Positions 35,916 to 46,818 of a stretch of DNA of 64,000 nt are shown here, piece after piece. The stretch comes from Adiantum capillus-veneris (lineage: Eukaryota; Streptophyta; Polypodiopsida; Polypodiales; Pteridaceae): contig CM043947.1 in NCBI GenBank assembly GCA_014529385.2, positions 127,096,891 through 127,160,890 of the forward strand, read 5' to 3'. Positions within the stretch are counted from its first letter, which is position 1. Every line of letters begins with the position of its first letter. The translations under genes were made by a program, and so were the position numbers. Below the pieces are notes generated by a model. That model worked only from the letters and a program-made list of their open reading frames with translations, was not told the DNA's origin and did not search any database.

Positions 35916-36035
35916 TTAACACCTCCCACAGCCAGAGGCCCGACGATGGCTGCCCGGCTCACGTGCGAACACATATCCCCCGACATCGCCATGTTGTTAC
36001 ACTACAAGATGTTCACCTCTCTCTTTCTCTCTCTC
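35750..36035. repeat. 157-bp duplication of LTR end plus flank, with (CT)n
   Basis: The block CTCTCTTTAACACCTCCCAC...CCCCCGACATCGCCATGTTG...GATGTTCACC occurs twice. LTR ends lie at 35,824-35,828 and 35,981-35,985, and each copy is followed by a CT tract (35,861-35,914 is the longer). The duplicated unit spans the LTR/flank junction, so it arose after insertion. Confidence 0.88.
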
Positions 36036-36207
36036 TCTCAAGTTACTTTTGAAAAATAAGCGTCATAATTACAATTAGATACAATAAAATACAATTTGTT
36101 TGATAGAGAATAAATGAGGGGATAAATGATGAGATGTGATTACAAAAACTATAGCCCTTTGCATTTTATTCAAATCAAAATAGATAGGGGTAAAGTGAGC
36201 AAAGTGC

Positions 36208-36960
36208 TCAAGCCAAAGATTGAGTCAGCTCATTGAGTAGTTCATCTATGTTGAACTCAGCACTTTCAGGTATGAGAGATGGGCCTGCAGGTTCTTGTTG
36301 CAAAGGAGCAGCCTGATATGGAAATGGTCTATAGAGTGATGCATATTGTTGCAGCTTGGCTTGGGTCTCTAATAGCTCTATCTCAAGCTCAAGGATTTTT
36401 CCACACAAAATATAAGGTGTCTCTCCTTGGCTTGCAAGATCTTGCCCTTGGCTTGCTAATGCAATGAGCGTCTCTAATTCTTCAAGAAGCAGAACTATGG
36501 GACATTTGCGTGCATACATTGGACTATTGGCGTGACTTGCTGCCACTTTCTCTACAATTCGACCATGCCCAATACCGAAATTCTTGGGGTAGTTTGACCA
36601 ATCTACACGTCTCCCAAGGATGTCATAAACATAGCATTGTTGTATAAAGTAGAGTGCCATTTGGTTATTGTTTGGCATAACTCTCTCTCAACGTATGAAT
36701 CTTCGTAGCAATACTCGTGCGAGTCCTTTGTGCTGCAAATTTGATAGCTTTACAGGAATTGATTCCTTGGCATTACCGCTAATTTGAAATAGTTTTCGGC
36801 ACACAGAGTGGTTTGGACATAGCTTCCTGCACTCCTTAAGGCTGAGAAACTCGCCTTGCAACCCGGACTCGTCCTCTTTGATTCGCACAATAGCTTTGAG
36901 GTCTTTCTCTTGGCCATAATGCTCTCTCTCTTCTTTGTAGATGGCATGTGCTTCACTGTG
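36208..36960 (-). pseudogene. Coding remnant of unknown family with one in-frame stop
   Basis: Minus-strand reading from about 36,960 (EAHAIYKEEREHYGQEKDLK) through ECRKLCPNHSVCRKLFQISG reaches a TGA at 36,688-36,690. It continues in the same frame (MPNNNQMALYFIQQCYVYDI, FGIGHGRIVEKVAA) to a stop at 36,208. The later part is predicted helical, with a Leu/Glu-rich possible coiled coil (LELEIELLETQAKLQQYA). It lies 240 bases downstream of, and on the same strand as, the kinase-like pseudogene, so it could be its last exon or a separate gene. I do not recognise the family. Codon-like, non-repetitive composition suggests real ancestry. Confidence 0.5.
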
Positions 36961-37197
36961 GTTAAGTTCTTATTCCATATATGTCAATCAAGCAAATATG
37001 TCATCATTAGAAAGACTTATCATGAAGTTAACAAGCCATCACTTTCAAATCTTCAAAGGAAAAGATAGGATAACTTGATCATGTTGCAAGAAAGAGACAT
37101 AATATTTATCACCATGCCGTTGGAAAGAGACAAGATAACTTGATCAATTATATAATTTACAAGCGCAACTAAAGAGGACAATAATCCAATCATCACT

Positions 37198-37840
37198 TTA
37201 ATCATCAGCTTGACGTAGGTCAAAAATCATTACAATGTCATAGCCCACTCTATGGGCACAGTTTAGACAGAGAGACAGATCAAAAGCGTTAGGTCGGGTT
37301 GAGGGATTGTTTCGCTTGCCACTCTCAAGGTGGGTAAATACATTGCTTAAAAAATCCCTTTTGTTTTGCTCTTGTGGCACTGACATGAACTTCAAGAGTC
37401 GTTTACTAGTATGACACATGGAGTAGATATCCATGGATTTATTCCAGGGAGGGAGTTTAGTAGGTATGCATTTTGGGGAAGCCCATGGAAAATCTCTCTC
37501 CGTCTGCTTTCTAGTTTCTATTTGCAAGTTGTAGAGAGGAGGAAAGCATGTCATTGTTTTGGTCTTTGTACATGAATCCCAATCCACAATGCCTGCATAG
37601 ACCCCCTTCTATCCAAACTGAAGCATCATGTTGCGGGAGTGAAGGTCATTGTGGAGATAGTCATGTGCATGTAGATACTTTAGGGTCTGAAGAACAACGT
37701 TTATTATCTACAAAATGTTACTTTGGAAAAGCTCTATTGTTCCTTGAGTATTAACATAATCACGAATGGCAGGTTGACTGCTATTTGCAGTGCATTCTTT
37801 TATCCACTGCTCTACATGGCTGCCATTCCAAAAACATGAA
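37198..37840 (-). pseudogene. Kinase-like pseudogene, 3' part (split by copia element 2)
   Basis: The frame enters from the copia junction as SCFWNGSHVEQWIKE and carries a kinase catalytic loop LHNDLHSRNMM (about 37,620-37,650; HRD changed to HND, Lys to His, catalytic Asp and Asn kept). It goes on to GIVDWDSC in place of DFG, PWASPKCIP in place of APE and MDIYSMC in place of the DxWS motif, ending at 37,198. Two in-frame TAG codons (37,708-37,710 and 37,609-37,611) disable it independently of the insertion. Together with 42,971-43,735 it forms one interrupted gene. It looks like a divergent, possibly plant lineage-specific protein-kinase family; the family name is unknown to me. Confidence 0.75.
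37836..37840. repeat. Target-site duplication ATGAA (left) of copia element 2
   Basis: ATGAA directly precedes the left LTR. The identical five bases at 42,971-42,975 directly follow the right LTR, as copia integrase produces. Confidence 0.95.
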
Positions 37841-38067
37841 TGTTGGAATTAGGGTTGCAGAGAAACACACACAGCTTGAAGAAGATGAAGGAAGCTCAAG
37901 GCACACAATAGAGAGTGTATTACTTAGTGTGCAATGGAAAGATAGATAGCCCTAGAGTGATGGGTGTATATACAATGCATGGGGGAAAAAACCTCCTAAA
38001 GAGGGAAAAAATGCCCTGGCGGTCCTAGTGTGTTCACACACATCCTTACCACATGTATATGGTAACA
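37841..38067 (-). repeat. 3' LTR of copia element 2
   Basis: 227 bp, TGTTGGAATTAGGG to GTATATGGTAACA on the plus strand. It is followed (upstream in element sense) by the purine tract at 38,068-38,079. Confidence 0.95.
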
Positions 38068-38079
38068 AATCCCCCCTGG
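38068..38079 (-). promoter_or_regulatory. Polypurine tract of copia element 2
   Basis: Minus-strand CCAGGGGGGATT lies directly before the 3' LTR. It is the plus-strand DNA primer. Confidence 0.85.
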
Positions 38080-38142
38080 AGTGATGCGGTGAACTAGAGC
38101 TGGCACATGAGTAAAGTGAAGTGCCATGCCCTAAGGACATGA

Positions 38143-39822
38143 TCAAACCACAAAGGGGAGTAAGCCCAAAGGTTTGCAAAAAGCTTCAAGCTTCTCACGA
38201 GATAATGCCTTTGTGAAAAGATCTGCAAGGTTGTCCTGTGTTGGCACATAAGCCAAGCTGATCTCTCCTACTGAGAGCCTCTCCTTGACATAGTGGTAAT
38301 TCACCTCAATGTGCTTTGTGCAAGCATGAAAAACTGGGTTCCTTGCAATTTCCAATGCGCTATGACTGTCAGTGTAGATAGTGTTGGCAGTGTCCTGTCC
38401 AACACCCAAATCAGCCATAAGGTGTTTGAGCCATACACACTCAACCGTAGCTGTGAAGACTGCCCCGTACTCAGCCTCACAACTCGAAGTGTCCACAGTA
38501 GGTTGCTTCTTGCTCAACCATGATATACATGAACTACCAAGCATGAAACAAAAACCACTTGTGGACACTCTCGTGTCAAAACAAACAGCCCAATCTGAGT
38601 CCGAAAAAGCATGTAAGTCTCGCGGCAATGATCCCCCCTTGGGATAAAACAAGCCAAGATGTAAAGTGCCACTAAGGTAGCGGAAAATCCTCTTGACAGC
38701 CTGCCAATGCTTAGACCTTGGGCTATGCATAAATCTGCTGACCTGTGAGACTGCAAACTGAATATCTGGCCCCGTGTTGCATACATAAATGAGGCAGCCA
38801 ACAACAGTTTGGTAACGAGTGACATCAGCAGGATCGTCAGCATCTTGTAGACTCAATTTCAACCCTGTTTCCATGGGAATGGCAATAGGTTTGCAATCCT
38901 CAAGTCCAAACTTACATAGCAATGTCTCTATGTAACTTTTCTGACACAAGGCAATACCACCATCACACTGCTTAAACTGTATACCCAAGTAATGATGCAA
39001 TAGCCCCAAATCTTTCATCTTGAAAGTAGCATTCAAATCAGCCTTAAATTCAACAATATGTCTCTCATTTGGTCTAGTGATCTGCAAATCATCAACATAA
39101 AGAACCACAATGAGAAGTACATCACCCTCACGCTTTACATACAATGTGATTTCTGTTGGACTATTATGAAAGCCTTGTTTGACCAAATGAGTGTCAGCTT
39201 TCTCATACCAAGCACAAGGAGATTGCTTCAACCCATACAAAGCCTTATTACATTTGCACACTTTGTCCTCTTGTCCTTTTATGACAAAACCGCGAGGTTG
39301 CGTTACATAAACTTCCTCAAATATGTCACCATTCAAGAAAGCAGTAACAATGTCTGATTGATGTACATCCCAACCAAAATGAGCTGCCAATGCACATAGA
39401 AAACGCACAGTAGTCATACGACAAGTGGGAGCAAAAGTCTCTTCATAATCTATGCCTTTTTGCTGTGCATAACCCTTGGCAACAAGTCGAGCCTTATGGC
39501 GATCCATCTCACCATCCGGCTTGCGTTTCAACTTGTAAACCCACTTTGTACCAATGGCCTTTTTGCCAAGAGGCAATGCACATAAAGTCCATGTGTCATT
39601 TTCTATGAGTGCATCATATTCTGATTGCATGGCAGCCATCCAATTTTCTGAATTCTGTGCTTCATCAAAAGACAGAGGCTCCTCAACATCATGTAAGCTA
39701 GACACAGCCAAAGCATAACAATCTGATGCATAAGATGCATGGCGAGAGCCTGAACGAGTATGACTAGACAAAGGTGCATCCAATTTACTATCACGCAAAG
39801 TGTGCACCAGCCATTTTGGCAT
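38143..39822 (-). CDS. Copia element 2 reverse transcriptase-RNase H ORF (559 codons)
   Basis: An open frame covering the C-terminal half of a copia polyprotein. The RVT_2 domain spans about residues 75-320: KARLVAKGYAQQKGIDYEET, catalytic Asp in HQSDIVTAFLNG (D157), ALYGLKQSP and YVDDL (242-246). RNase H spans about 405-540, with FSDSDWA (D408/D410), SSCEAEY (E449) and YTDSHSAL. It ends KPLGLLPFVV 75 bases before the purine tract. In the living element it would be part of one gag-pol protein. Here a TAG at about 39,894 and another at about 39,998 separate it from integrase, so the ATG at 39,822 is internal and not a true start. Catalytic residues of RT and RNase H all look intact. Confidence 0.9.
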   Translation of the reverse strand: MPKWLVHTLRDSKLDAPLSSHTRSGSRHASYASDCYALAVSSLHDVEEPLSFDEAQNSENWMAAMQSEYDALIENDTWTLCALPLGKKAIGTKWVYKLKRKPDGEMDRHKARLVAKGYAQQKGIDYEETFAPTCRMTTVRFLCALAAHFGWDVHQSDIVTAFLNGDIFEEVYVTQPRGFVIKGQEDKVCKCNKALYGLKQSPCAWYEKADTHLVKQGFHNSPTEITLYVKREGDVLLIVVLYVDDLQITRPNERHIVEFKADLNATFKMKDLGLLHHYLGIQFKQCDGGIALCQKSYIETLLCKFGLEDCKPIAIPMETGLKLSLQDADDPADVTRYQTVVGCLIYVCNTGPDIQFAVSQVSRFMHSPRSKHWQAVKRIFRYLSGTLHLGLFYPKGGSLPRDLHAFSDSDWAVCFDTRVSTSGFCFMLGSSCISWLSKKQPTVDTSSCEAEYGAVFTATVECVWLKHLMADLGVGQDTANTIYTDSHSALEIARNPVFHACTKHIEVNYHYVKERLSVGEISLAYVPTQDNLADLFTKALSREKLEAFCKPLGLLPFVV

Positions 39823-40529
39823 ACCTCTAGCCTGCTCATTTTCAACCCTCTCCTCATTAAGTACATCATGTACATCTACATCAGTAATAGGCTAATCTAG
39901 AACATTTTCAGAAACCCCCATAGGCTGTACATTTGCCTCATTGGAACTTACATTCGTATTTCCACCACTGAAAAGAGGCAACAAAGTGTCATAAATGTCC
40001 TATGAGATTACATTATTGTCTCTAGTACACGACAGCAAGGGCTGAACAGAATCTTCCACAAACACTACATCCCGAGAAACCAGAATACGTTTTGTTTGTG
40101 GATGATACAACCTGTAACCTGTGCTTTCAGCACTATAACCAACAAAAATACATTTCATAGCCTTATCATCCAATTTTTTGCGTTGCACTTGTGGCACCAA
40201 GCATATGCCAAACAGCCAAAAACACGCATGTGCACAATAGAAGGCTGTCTATCATGCCATGCTTCATATGGAGTAATAGATTGCAAAGCTTTTGTAGGAC
40301 ACCTGTTAAGTACATAAGTGGCACACATGATGGCCTCAAGCCAAAAAGAATACGGCAAAGCTTGACTTTTGACCATACATCGTGCTATTTCCGTTAGTGA
40401 CCCGTTTTTCCTCTCAGCAACACCATTCTGCTGAGGTGTATAAGGCACTGTAAATTGGTGTTTTATCCCACGACTAGCTGAGACATATACTCCCCCCCTC
40501 GATCGGAACGGAGGGTGCCCATAGTACAT
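39823..40529 (-). pseudogene. Copia element 2 integrase C-terminal part, frameshifted
   Basis: Two overlapping frames, 40,155-40,529 and 40,000-40,200, carry the integrase Glu region (TPQQNGVAERKN), the LEAIMCATYVLNRCPTK helix and the C-terminal FVGYSAESTGYRLYHP..VSRDVVF box. The frame changes at about 40,490 and 40,190, and a TAG at about 39,998 interrupts SxDIYD. The linker then runs through a second TAG (about 39,894) into the RT frame. Confidence 0.85.
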
Positions 40530-42130
40530 TTTGAGACATTTTCAGCCATAGCCAAAAAAATTTTGAAGCACATAAAAACTTCAGACTTCGCTTTAAGCGG
40601 AAATACCCATGCATGCCTGGAGTAATCATCAATGAAAGTCACGAAGTAGAGGTAATTGCCCAAGGACGGAGTTTGCATGGGCCCACAAACATCACTATGC
40701 ACAAGCTGCAACCTGCACATGGCCTGAACTGAACCATCCTTTGGAAATTTAGAATGCTGCATTTTACCCAAAATATAGCCTTCACAAACATGTTTGACAG
40801 GTGCTTCAAGAGGCGGCAAAGAAGCAACCATATCAGATTTCTGCAAATGCAGCAAACTGGCAAAATTCGTATGACCAAAACGTGCATGACAAAGTTTTGC
40901 ATCTGAAATAGCCTTTGAATCTGCAACAGCATTTGAAAAATTTTGTCCACACTTGGCATACAAAGTGAGCTTATACAGCCCACGGCACAAAAGGCCAGAT
41001 GCAACAATTTCATCACCAAAACTAAGATCATGAACTGTACATCCGTCATCCACAAATTTGACTACAAGTCCAAGTCTAGCAAGTGCGGATACAGACAAGA
41101 GATTCTTCTTGATCCCAGGTACATAAAGTGCATCAACAAGTGTGAAAGAACTGCCATTAGCAGCAGCAAGCACAATTTTTCCAACTCCCTGAACTAGATA
41201 AGAGGCATTGTTGGCACAAGTGACTGAATTCCCATGAGGGACAGACTCGAGAGAGGTAAACAATTCACGATGTGAGGTAATGTGCTTTGTAGGACCACTG
41301 TCGAAATACCACACATGTGAATCTGCAGCAACTAACAAGCATGCATCATGGATAGAAGGATTGTAAGTGCACTCTTCGCTAAAAGCCCATTCTGCATCAA
41401 CGTCAGCATCACAGTCTCCTTTCACAGAACACTCAACAATGGCTGCATTTGTAGTGGAACCAGGATTTGCAGTGGAACCACCCTCTTTCTTCTTAGCCTC
41501 TTTGGCCTTCAACTTAGGACACGACTTGATCAAGTGATCATTAGCCTTGCAATAATGGCAACGCATCTTCTTTTTGCTCTTATCACCAGAATTGGGAGAC
41601 GAAGTGCTACTAGCAGAAGCATTAGGAACAGAAGTTTTGCCACTTGTAGCAGAACCATAAGAAGTGGCTGCATTGCTGTTACCACCCTTTCTTTGAGAAG
41701 CAATAAAAGCCTGTTCAACTGCACGCTGTCTAGTCCTGTTTTTTCTGGAAAGCAACTCTTGCAACAGCAATGTGCATAATGCATCAAACTTGGCAACTTC
41801 TGGATTTCGTTGGGTCATAAGTCTCCAAGTACTAGCAAAAGTATGGTAAGAATCTGGTAAGGCATCAAGAACAGTCTGCACAAGGGAACTATCTGAAATG
41901 ACTTCACCTGCAGAAATAAGATGCTCATTGATATCCTTGACACTAGCAAGGAAAGTGTCCATGTCATCTTCCTCATGCATAATCTTTGACTCCAGCTCTT
42001 TATGTAGCAAAGCAATTTTAGCCTCATTCCGACTTGCATAAAGACCAGCCAAAATATCCCAAGTCTGTTTTGCAGATTTTGCTGAACGGATGTGAGGAAC
42101 AATGGTGCGCTTCACAGACAATGCAATCAA
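40463..42130 (-). CDS. Copia element 2 gag-protease-integrase ORF (555 codons, fragment of polyprotein)
   Basis: Domains in order: capsid-like gag (residues ~1-130, UBN2 type), a basic/Ser-rich linker, zinc knuckle CHYCKANDHLIKSC (191-204), retropepsin active site VWYFDSGPTKHIT (DSG 277-279), GAG-pre-integrase HARFGH, the HHCC region and the integrase core with D480 (VHSDVCGPM) and D543 (SDRGGEY). The second HHCC cysteine pair reads VCEGY; copia element 1 has VCEGC, so one zinc ligand is lost here. The ORF ends at a frameshift right after SDRGGEYMS. True gag starts further upstream (to about 42,400), reached through a frameshift near 42,180, so the first Met of this frame is internal. Confidence 0.88.
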   Translation of the reverse strand: MIALSVKRTIVPHIRSAKSAKQTWDILAGLYASRNEAKIALLHKELESKIMHEEDDMDTFLASVKDINEHLISAGEVISDSSLVQTVLDALPDSYHTFASTWRLMTQRNPEVAKFDALCTLLLQELLSRKNRTRQRAVEQAFIASQRKGGNSNAATSYGSATSGKTSVPNASASSTSSPNSGDKSKKKMRCHYCKANDHLIKSCPKLKAKEAKKKEGGSTANPGSTTNAAIVECSVKGDCDADVDAEWAFSEECTYNPSIHDACLLVAADSHVWYFDSGPTKHITSHRELFTSLESVPHGNSVTCANNASYLVQGVGKIVLAAANGSSFTLVDALYVPGIKKNLLSVSALARLGLVVKFVDDGCTVHDLSFGDEIVASGLLCRGLYKLTLYAKCGQNFSNAVADSKAISDAKLCHARFGHTNFASLLHLQKSDMVASLPPLEAPVKHVCEGYILGKMQHSKFPKDGSVQAMCRLQLVHSDVCGPMQTPSLGNYLYFVTFIDDYSRHAWVFPLKAKSEVFMCFKIFLAMAENVSKCTMGTLRSDRGGEYMSQLVVG

Positions 42131-42150
42131 TGCATGAGCCTGCGCATCCT

Positions 42151-42447
42151 TTACATCCCAACGAGCTTGTTCTGCCGTAGCCTTGCAACAAGACCTGCAA
42201 CATCCTCAACATCACCTACATCCTCAGAACCAGGACGTACATCAATGCCCTGCACAATGTTCAAGACGCCCTTTGACACAAGAACATGTTGCATCATATA
42301 AGCCCACATAGGGTAGTTGTCCCCATCTAACCTGTCCTCAACAACAAACATCTTGAACACATCTGTGTTGTTGTTGTCAGCCGTGGTAAATGCCGCACCT
42401 GATGTGAAAAATGCCCGAAAATAGGAGAAACAGAGCGAGAACCACAC
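42151..42447 (-). pseudogene. gag: Copia element 2 gag N-terminus
   Basis: The frame contains FTTADNNNTDVFKMFVVEDR followed by LDGDNYPMWAYMMQHVL, the typical copia gag opening (L.G.NY..W). It runs to VAGLVARLRQN and then leaves frame near 42,180, joining the 555-codon frame after ARWDVKDAQAHAL in sense. The ATG used is uncertain; upstream residues look like leader. Confidence 0.75.
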
Positions 42448-42729
42448 GTGCTATATAGCACAAACCATAGAAGACTATCAGGCACCTGTTATGCAGAAAA
42501 CGGCACTGACAAAATCTGCACAAAATGACGAAATAGCATGTGTAGTACTTCTTGTAGTGGAAACGGAGGTTGAAATGAGCCCAAATCGAAAATGTGAGCA
42601 GACCAAACTCTACGAGCTTTCTCGAAGTATTTGTCGACCTGCGAACGCTCGCCAAAGCTCACTGAATTGGAGAAAGTGAGCAGGCGTGTACTGGAGCAGC
42701 TGGCGACTAAGCCCGGGAGGACGCAACTT

Positions 42730-42741
42730 GCTCTGATACCA
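42730..42741 (-). promoter_or_regulatory. Primer-binding site (tRNA-iMet) of copia element 2
   Basis: Minus-strand TGGTATCAGAGC, two bases after the 5' LTR end. It is a perfect match to the canonical plant iMet site. Confidence 0.95.
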
Positions 42742-42743
42742 AT

Positions 42744-42970
42744 TGTTGGAATTAGGGTTGCAGAGAAACACACACAGCTTGGAGAAGATGAAGGAAGATC
42801 AAGGCACACAATAGAGAGTGTATGACTTAGTGTGCAATGGAAAGATAGATAGCCCTAGAGTGATGGGCGTATAGACAATGCACGAGGGAAAAAACCTCCT
42901 AAAGAGGGAAAAAATGCCCCGACGGTCCTAGTGTGTTCACACACATCACTACCACATGTATATGGTAACA
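42744..42970 (-). repeat. 5' LTR of copia element 2
   Basis: 227 bp, with the same ends as the copy at 37,841-38,067 and about 11 mismatches by hand count. It is followed on the plus strand by the target duplication ATGAA (42,971-42,975). Confidence 0.95.
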
Positions 42971-43735
42971 ATGAAATGAGCATTGGATGCTCTATGTGGC
43001 GGACCATGGCAGGTGGATAAATAATAGCACGATGAGCGATGTCAAAAACTATGGCTTCATCTTTGACCCGTTGATCCATTTTGGGTCCATGTAAGTTGAC
43101 TTTGAAGATCTTCGCCGCATATAGTGGATCTTTAAATGTAGGATGTGTGACACCTATACGCTTCACGTGTGCCCATCTCCCTTCTCCTAGCTGCGGAGCC
43201 TGTATATTGAAGATTGCAGTTTCTGGCAAAAGATGTAATACAGGGGGGAGCTGAGACTGATCGAGTGCGAGAGTGGCACTAACAAAAGACTCTATTCTAA
43301 TGGTAGCTCTTGGCTCTTCAGTAGCATCGAAAGAGCTAGCTTCCACTCTTGTGCGCTTTGCTTCTCTTTCCATCTTTTCCTTGCTCTTGAACCCAATACA
43401 CAACTGTTGCACAAGTTGTATGCAAGTAGCTATGCCTGGCAAAGTAATGATTTCAATATTTTTTTGATCCTGAAAAATCTTTCCGATCTGTCCAATAGAC
43501 TACTTGACCATATTCAATAATGAACCTGATGTCATTAGAGATATGTCAAAAATCAGCGGGCATAAATGCATGTTGAAGCTGCTCAAATATAGACTTTGCT
43601 AAGGCCTCTATGAACTGGTAATAATGTTCCAGAGCAGAGGGGTTTAGGCAACGACGAAGCTCAAGCTCTGACGTATGATAAAAGTGACGTACTATCACTT
43701 TGAAGGAAATTTTTTGTTGATGTTTGTCAGCTTAT
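42971..43735 (-). pseudogene. Kinase-like pseudogene, 5' part (split by copia element 2)
   Basis: Minus-strand reading enters near 43,735 (HFYHTSELELRRCLNPSALE), meets a TGA after HAFMPADF (near 43,555) and changes frame near 43,490. It then runs open from about 43,480 as IGKIFQDQKNIEIITLPGIA through a Lys/Arg-rich possible nuclear signal (EKMEREAKRTRVEA). A kinase N-lobe follows, with YAAKIFKVNLHG (VAIK-like lysine) and KDEAIVFDIAHRA (alphaC Glu), to RHIEHPMLIS, where the copia element interrupts. The kinase core resumes at 37,840. The upstream stop and frameshift indicate that the gene was already decaying or has decayed since. Confidence 0.72.
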
Positions 43736-44080
43736 TAATATCGGCTGTATCTGTAAGATATAGTTTTAAAACATAAACTTTGTCAGAGGAGAGGGGGAAC
43801 TATCAAAATTGTGTCATGACACAATTGACATAATTCACAGCAAACAACAATATATTACGATTGCAATCCGTACATTGTACAATATAGAGGAGAACACACA
43901 AAGAGAGAGATGGAGAGAGGTGAACATTTCAGGAGTGTGAGAGACGCACATCACAAGAACTGGCTGTTATGAATGTTACATAATACATGTAATGATCGGA
44001 GCTACATGTGAACAACCCAACTTGTGTGAGGTACACTCAACACAAGTCTTGGACGTTGTTGTAATGTTGATTGATAGTTT
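43736..44080. other. Non-coding stretch upstream of the kinase-like pseudogene
   Basis: No domain-bearing frame. It contains the short palindrome GTGTCATGACAC near 43,813. It is the likely former promoter side of the kinase-like gene. Confidence 0.4.
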
Positions 44081-44084
44081 AATC

Positions 44085-44590
44085 AATCTAATCCTTGATG
44101 ACGTGTGTGGAACGCACAACACAACCATTAGTAAACAGTTTTAGAATCTCAGATTGTGATCAAACATCGTACATATCTATATCCAAGACAACACCAAGTC
44201 ATCTACTGATGAGTGGTGTATCTACAAATTAGAAAGGACAAGGGCATGGCGTGTCATGCTAAGATGAAGAGGGTATAGGTATGCATCTCTCCACTCTTAG
44301 GTAGACAAACATATCCCTCATATTTCTATGTAGTAAGAACAATGATGTGACTTAATCTAATCCCCGATAAAGTGTGTGGAACTCACAACACAAATACCAA
44401 TAGACAACTTAACAATCTCACATGTAGGCAAAATATCGTATGTATCTACATTCAAGACAACACCAAGTCATCTAGTGATGAACAATGACGTGTCTTTGGA
44501 GTTTGAAGCACAAGAGTAAACAATGCGTCACACAGAGATGAAGAGGGCATAAACTATGTATCTTTCACTCTCTGTTTGACGAGAGTCTTA
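44085..44590. repeat. Diverged tandem duplication, ~269-bp period
   Basis: AATCTAATCC..GATRAMGTGTGTGGAA, AAGACAACACCAAGTCATCTA and GATGAAGAGGGYATA recur about 269 bp apart (44,085-44,353 and 44,354-about 44,590), with roughly 80% similarity by eye. Confidence 0.8.
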
Positions 44591-45713
<1,123 letters not shown>

Positions 45714-45913
45714 CAACCTACAATGAGGATGGACGAGCTCGTCGGTGTCAAACTTTGAACCAAGTATTCTATAGCAAAGGCAAGAATCAAAATTTGTCGT
45801 ACGTCATTACTTGCTGCATGGACCGCACACCGACGTGCACACAGCCCTCCATCAAAAATAGGTATATTCAAACCTTTTAGGTGTTACATTTTGGGGAATG
45901 TGTTGTTTTGGTA

Positions 45914-46180
45914 CAGTGTAAAGGAGAAATCATTTTTCCAAACATACAAAATTTCCTTTCTTGAATTTTCCAAGAGGAAATCTTAAAAAATTAGGTTTAT
46001 TTTTCGGGTTTTACACTAATTTTCTCTATTATGGGGTAGAATTTCTCCCTTTTCCTTGCCTTCAACCGGCATTTTTGAAATTTTCTCTATTTTGGGGTAG
46101 AATTTCTCCCTTTGCCTTGCCTTCAACCGGCATTTTTGAAATTGAAGCGTATTAGCTAAGACACATTTTCCCGAACACTA
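45914..46180. mobile_element. hAT-type MITE, larger copy with internal duplication
   Basis: The left end CAGTGTAAAGGAGAAATCAT and the right end ...TTTTCCCGAACACTA match the ends of the MITE at 47,306-47,538. Its orientation is opposite to that copy. Inside, about 62 bp (TTTTCTCTAT.TTGGGGTAGAATTTCTCCC...CTTCAACCGGCATTTTTGAAA) is duplicated in tandem. No clear 8-bp target duplication is seen, so the ends may be slightly eroded. Confidence 0.65.
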
Positions 46181-46189
46181 AAAATGGGC

Positions 46190-46765
46190 CGAGATCAAAT
46201 TTTTCCTGCTGCAAAGAGCGCGCGCCGGCGCGCGGTCGTATAGAGTCTCCCAAGAAACGTTTTTTCAAAAACTTGACAAGACTTTTTGTTTCGACATCAT
46301 TGCCTGCTTCGTCGTCGTCGACTCTCTTAATCCTGCTATAGTCGCCCTCTGTGTGTTCTGCCCTCCTTGCCTAATCCTGTCATACACCACCCCTTGCAAC
46401 AATAAGCCCTGCCGTGATGCCGCTATCTATATATGAAGCAAGCTCGTCTCGCAAAAAGCTGAGTGTGTCTGTGTGCGCGTACGTCTGTGTGTTTTGCTTA
46501 GGGCGGGAAGGAGACGGAGATGGGAGCTCAGTGGAATCACAATCGCAGGAAGGGCGAAGCATGCAATGGCTTGGGAGGCAGGTTGATAGGCGTGCAGGAA
46601 GGAAAAGTATGCAGTGGGTTGGGAAGCAGGTTACAAGACTTGGATGCAAGGCTCTTCTCTGCTTGACTGTGAGAGCTTAGAGCTCAAATGGAGTGCTGCA
46701 GATTGGCGCTCGCTGCAGGAGTGTTGTAGATGGATGTGTGAGAACAAGGTTGCAAGGGAGTCTAG

Positions 46766-46818
<53 letters not shown>

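Larger units (their letters stand above)
37841..42970 (-). mobile_element. Full-length Ty1/copia retrotransposon (copia element 2)
   Basis: A 5,130-bp element with 227-bp LTRs (TGTTG...AACA), 5-bp target duplications ATGAA on both sides, an initiator-Met primer site, a purine tract and gag-PR-INT-RT-RNase H on the minus strand. By hand count the two LTRs differ at about 11 of 227 positions (~95% identical), so the insertion is not recent. The coding region has a few frameshifts and stops. It sits inside the kinase-like pseudogene. Removing the element and one ATGAA joins the flanks in frame (..HPMLIS to CFWNGSH..). Confidence 0.96.
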
